Shown piece after piece: positions 5,723 to 7,540 of a stretch of DNA of 7,540 nucleotides. The notes beneath the pieces are model-generated. The model was given only the letters and a program-made list of their open reading frames with translations, was not told the DNA's origin and did not search any database. The stretch comes from an uncultured Lysobacteraceae bacterium (GTDB taxonomy: Bacteria; Pseudomonadota; Gammaproteobacteria; Xanthomonadales; Xanthomonadaceae): NCBI GenBank assembly GCA_946482565.1, contig CAMLSB010000088.1, positions 1-7,540 of the forward strand, given 5' to 3'. Each line of letters starts with the position of its first letter. Position 1 is the first letter of the stretch. Made by a program: the position numbers and the translations under genes.

Positions 5723-6694
5723 TCAGGGCTGGAAGGCGCGGATGGCGGCGATGCCCTGGGCGCCATGCGCGCGCGCCGCTTCGAGATCCTCGAGGCCGAG
5801 GCCGCCGATGCCGTAGATCGGCAGCGTGCTCGCCTCGCGCAGCGCGGCGAACGCGGCCCAGCCCAGCGGCGCGGCACCGGGGTGGCTCGCGGTGGCCTGC
5901 ACCGGGCCCAGCACCGCGAAATCGCAACGCACGCGCTCGGCATGCGCGAGCTCCGCCGCGTCGTGGCACGACGCCGCCACGGGCAGCGCCTGCGGCAGCG
6001 GCCGCTGGCCCAGCGCGGCGAGCTGCGCGGCCTTGAGGTGCACGCCGACGCGCAGTTCGCGCGCGAGGGCGATGTCACCGTTCACCAGCACCTCGACATC
6101 GGCGGCACGGCACAACGCCGCGGCTTCGCGCGCGAGCGTGCGCCAGCGGGCCGGATCGGTATCGATGCCCGGCCGCAGCTGGATGCGGCGGACGTCGTCC
6201 GCGGACGCGGCGCGTTCGACCGCAGCGAGCCAGCGCCGGCCGTCGCCTTCCGGTGCCGGCGTGACGAGGTAGCGATCGGGCTGCAACAACGCCGCCACCA
6301 CCGGCCGATCGGCGCCGGGCATGGCGTAGCTGGCGAGCTTGTGCGGCGGTACCCAGGCGAGCGCCTGGCCGTCGAGCCCCTTGGGCGTGCCCTTCCACGT
6401 CGAGACGCGCCGGACATCGAGCAGCAGGCGCTTGTGCGGGTAACGGTGCGGGACGGCGATCACCCGCGGCCCGACGCTGGCGTCGATGCCGAGTTCCTCG
6501 TGCAGTTCGCGCGCCAGCGCTTCTTCGGCGGTCTCGCCCGGTTCGCGCTTGCCGCCCGGGAATTCCCACAGGCCGGCAAGGTCGCGGCCTTCGGTGCGCC
6601 GCGCGAGGAGGATGCGGCCGCGGGCGTCGGTGATGACGCCCGCGACGACTTCGATCAGTGGTGAATCCGGGTCGGGCAACGGGACGTCACGCAA
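5723..6694 (-). CDS. Nudix hydrolase (MutT-like) fused to a thiamine-phosphate-synthase-like domain
   Basis: The 323-residue protein joins two domains, an arrangement known in many gammaproteobacteria next to secA. Residues about 13-135 are a Nudix hydrolase with an exact Nudix box from Gly48 to Ile70 (GX5EX7REUXEEXGU, ending RELHEELGI). This fold hydrolyses nucleoside diphosphate derivatives; MutT itself removes 8-oxo-dGTP from the precursor pool. Residues about 141-323 resemble ThiE/TenI barrels: IQLRPG (171-176), VNGD (204-207), GVHL (217-220), CHDAAELAHA (243-252), VLGPVQAT (261-268), YGIGGLGLEDL (294-304). The lysine expected after QLR in ThiE is replaced (Pro/Gly), and the T-K near the phosphate site reads ASHPG, so true thiamine-phosphate synthase activity is doubtful. 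The start is uncertain: TTG at 6692-6694 lies 6 nt after the secA stop, with another TTG at 6677-6679 and no clear ribosome site, which suggests coupling to secA. Oxidised-nucleotide clean-up is inferred from the Nudix part; the substrate of the second domain is unknown. Confidence 0.9.
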   Translation of the reverse strand: MRDVPLPDPDSPLIEVVAGVITDARGRILLARRTEGRDLAGLWEFPGGKREPGETAEEALARELHEELGIDASVGPRVIAVPHRYPHKRLLLDVRRVSTWKGTPKGLDGQALAWVPPHKLASYAMPGADRPVVAALLQPDRYLVTPAPEGDGRRWLAAVERAASADDVRRIQLRPGIDTDPARWRTLAREAAALCRAADVEVLVNGDIALARELRVGVHLKAAQLAALGQRPLPQALPVAASCHDAAELAHAERVRCDFAVLGPVQATASHPGAAPLGWAAFAALREASTLPIYGIGGLGLEDLEAARAHGAQGIAAIRAFQP

Positions 6695-6700
6695 TCGGGC

Positions 6701-7540
6701 TTAGGAAAGCGCACCGTGGCAGTGCTTGAACTTCTTGCCGCTGCCGCAGGGGCACGGGTCGTTGCGGCCGACGCGCGACGCGGTCCCCTGCGCCTGCGCC
6801 TGCAACGCCGCGGCCATGGCCTGCGCCTGCAGCGCTTCCTCGTCAGCGCCGAGGCCACCGACATCCGCGTGCTGGAACTGCAGCTGCTGCGCCTGGCGCT
6901 CGGCCTGTGCGCGCTCGGCCGCCTCCATCGCCGCGACTTCCTCCTCGCTGCGGATGCGCACGCGCGCCAGCAGCGTCACGACTTCGTGCTTGACCTTGTC
7001 CAGCATCTCGCCGAACAGCTCGAACGCCTCGTGCTTGTATTCCTGCTTCGGCTGCTTCTGCGCGTAGCCGCGCAGGTAGATGCCCTGGCGCAGGTAATCC
7101 ATGCGCGCCAGGTGCTGCTTCCAGTTGTCGTCGAGCACGCTGAGCATCACGTGCTTCTCGACCGCGCGCATGGTCTCGGCGCCGACCTGCTGCTCCTTGG
7201 CGGAGAACAGCTCGTCGACCTCGCGCTGCACTTCCTGCGCGATCTGCTCGGCGTCCACTTCGGTGCGCGCCGCGATGTCGGCGGCCAGGTGCGGCGCCAC
7301 GCCGAACTCGGCGGCCAGCTCGGCCTCGAGGCCGGGCAGGTCCCACTGTTCGTCGATCGAATTGTCCGGCACGTAGCGGCGCACGGTGTCGGCGACCACG
7401 TCGGCGCGGATGCCGTCGATGTTCTCCTGCACGCTCTCGGCCTCCAGCAGCTCGTTGCGCTGCTGGTAGATGACCTTGCGCTGGTCGTTGTTGACGTCGT
7501 CGAAATCGAGCAGGTTCTTGCGGATGTCGAAGTTGTGGGC
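6701..7540 (-). CDS. secA: Preprotein translocase ATPase SecA, 3' part (start lies beyond the window)
   Basis: SecA is the cytoplasmic motor that drives unfolded preproteins through the SecYEG channel. The frame is open to the window edge, giving 279 C-terminal residues of a protein of about 900. The fragment begins in the HNFDIRKNLLDFDDVNNDQR block of the second nucleotide-binding and scaffold region, continues through the helical wing and scaffold (ending in the QGIYLRGYAQKQPKQEYKHE block, nt about 7050-7109), then a charged Glu/Ala/Gln-rich linker. It ends in an intact SEC-C zinc motif, NDPCPCGSGKKFKHCHG, with ligands Cys263, Cys265, Cys274 and His275 in fragment numbering (nt 6716-6754). 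That motif binds zinc and mediates contact with SecB and ribosomes in E. coli. The TAA at 6701-6703 precedes the Nudix gene by 6 nt, mirroring secA-mutT in E. coli. The secA promoter and any secM-like leader are outside the window. Confidence 0.98.
   Translation of the reverse strand, partial: AHNFDIRKNLLDFDDVNNDQRKVIYQQRNELLEAESVQENIDGIRADVVADTVRRYVPDNSIDEQWDLPGLEAELAAEFGVAPHLAADIAARTEVDAEQIAQEVQREVDELFSAKEQQVGAETMRAVEKHVMLSVLDDNWKQHLARMDYLRQGIYLRGYAQKQPKQEYKHEAFELFGEMLDKVKHEVVTLLARVRIRSEEEVAAMEAAERAQAERQAQQLQFQHADVGGLGADEEALQAQAMAAALQAQAQGTASRVGRNDPCPCGSGKKFKHCHGALS

Noticed and set aside
5645..6664. A 339-residue plus-strand frame opposite the Nudix-ThiE gene
   Set aside because: Antisense shadow without family motifs, while the minus strand has an exact Nudix box and ThiE landmarks.

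Overview
The window looks like a core-chromosome segment of a high-GC gammaproteobacterium, most likely a member of the Xanthomonadales/Lysobacteraceae (Xanthomonas, Lysobacter or Luteimonas relatives). This rests on the strong G/C preference at third codon positions, the type IV pilus cluster pilB-pilC-pilD followed by coaE, the secA-mutT pair, and a C-rich heptad intergenic repeat of a style I associate with this group. The genus is inferred; no rRNA or other marker gene is present.

Positions 1-4769 hold a tightly packed plus-strand run: the 3' part of pilB (pilus extension ATPase), pilC (inner-membrane platform), pilD (prepilin peptidase/methylase), galE (UDP-glucose 4-epimerase) and coaE (dephospho-CoA kinase). 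Gaps are 5, 50 and 11 nt, and galE and coaE overlap by 4 nt. PilB, PilC and PilD work together: PilD processes pilins, and PilB and PilC assemble them. galE is an extra gene between pilD and coaE, introduced by a C-rich 7-bp repeat that is also read as its N-terminus. No pilA lies between pilB and pilC.

Positions 4770-5722 form a small accessory islet with visibly more A/T-containing codons. It holds a complete HigB/HigA toxin-antitoxin operon on the plus strand, with a perfect inverted-repeat operator and a likely terminator. Facing it on the minus strand is a short protein resembling the N-terminal half of another antidote family, without its DNA-binding half. It looks like a small toxin-antitoxin exchange site between two conserved housekeeping blocks.

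Positions 5723-7540 are minus strand: the 3' part of secA (preprotein translocase ATPase, with intact C-terminal zinc motif), then 6 nt later a Nudix hydrolase fused to a thiamine-phosphate-synthase-like domain. The secA-mutT order is the same as in Escherichia coli.

Most of the window is ordinary core genome. The parts deserving a second look are the islet and its regulation, the heptad repeat fused to galE, and the degenerate ThiE-like domain. I found no convincing evidence of an entirely new system.
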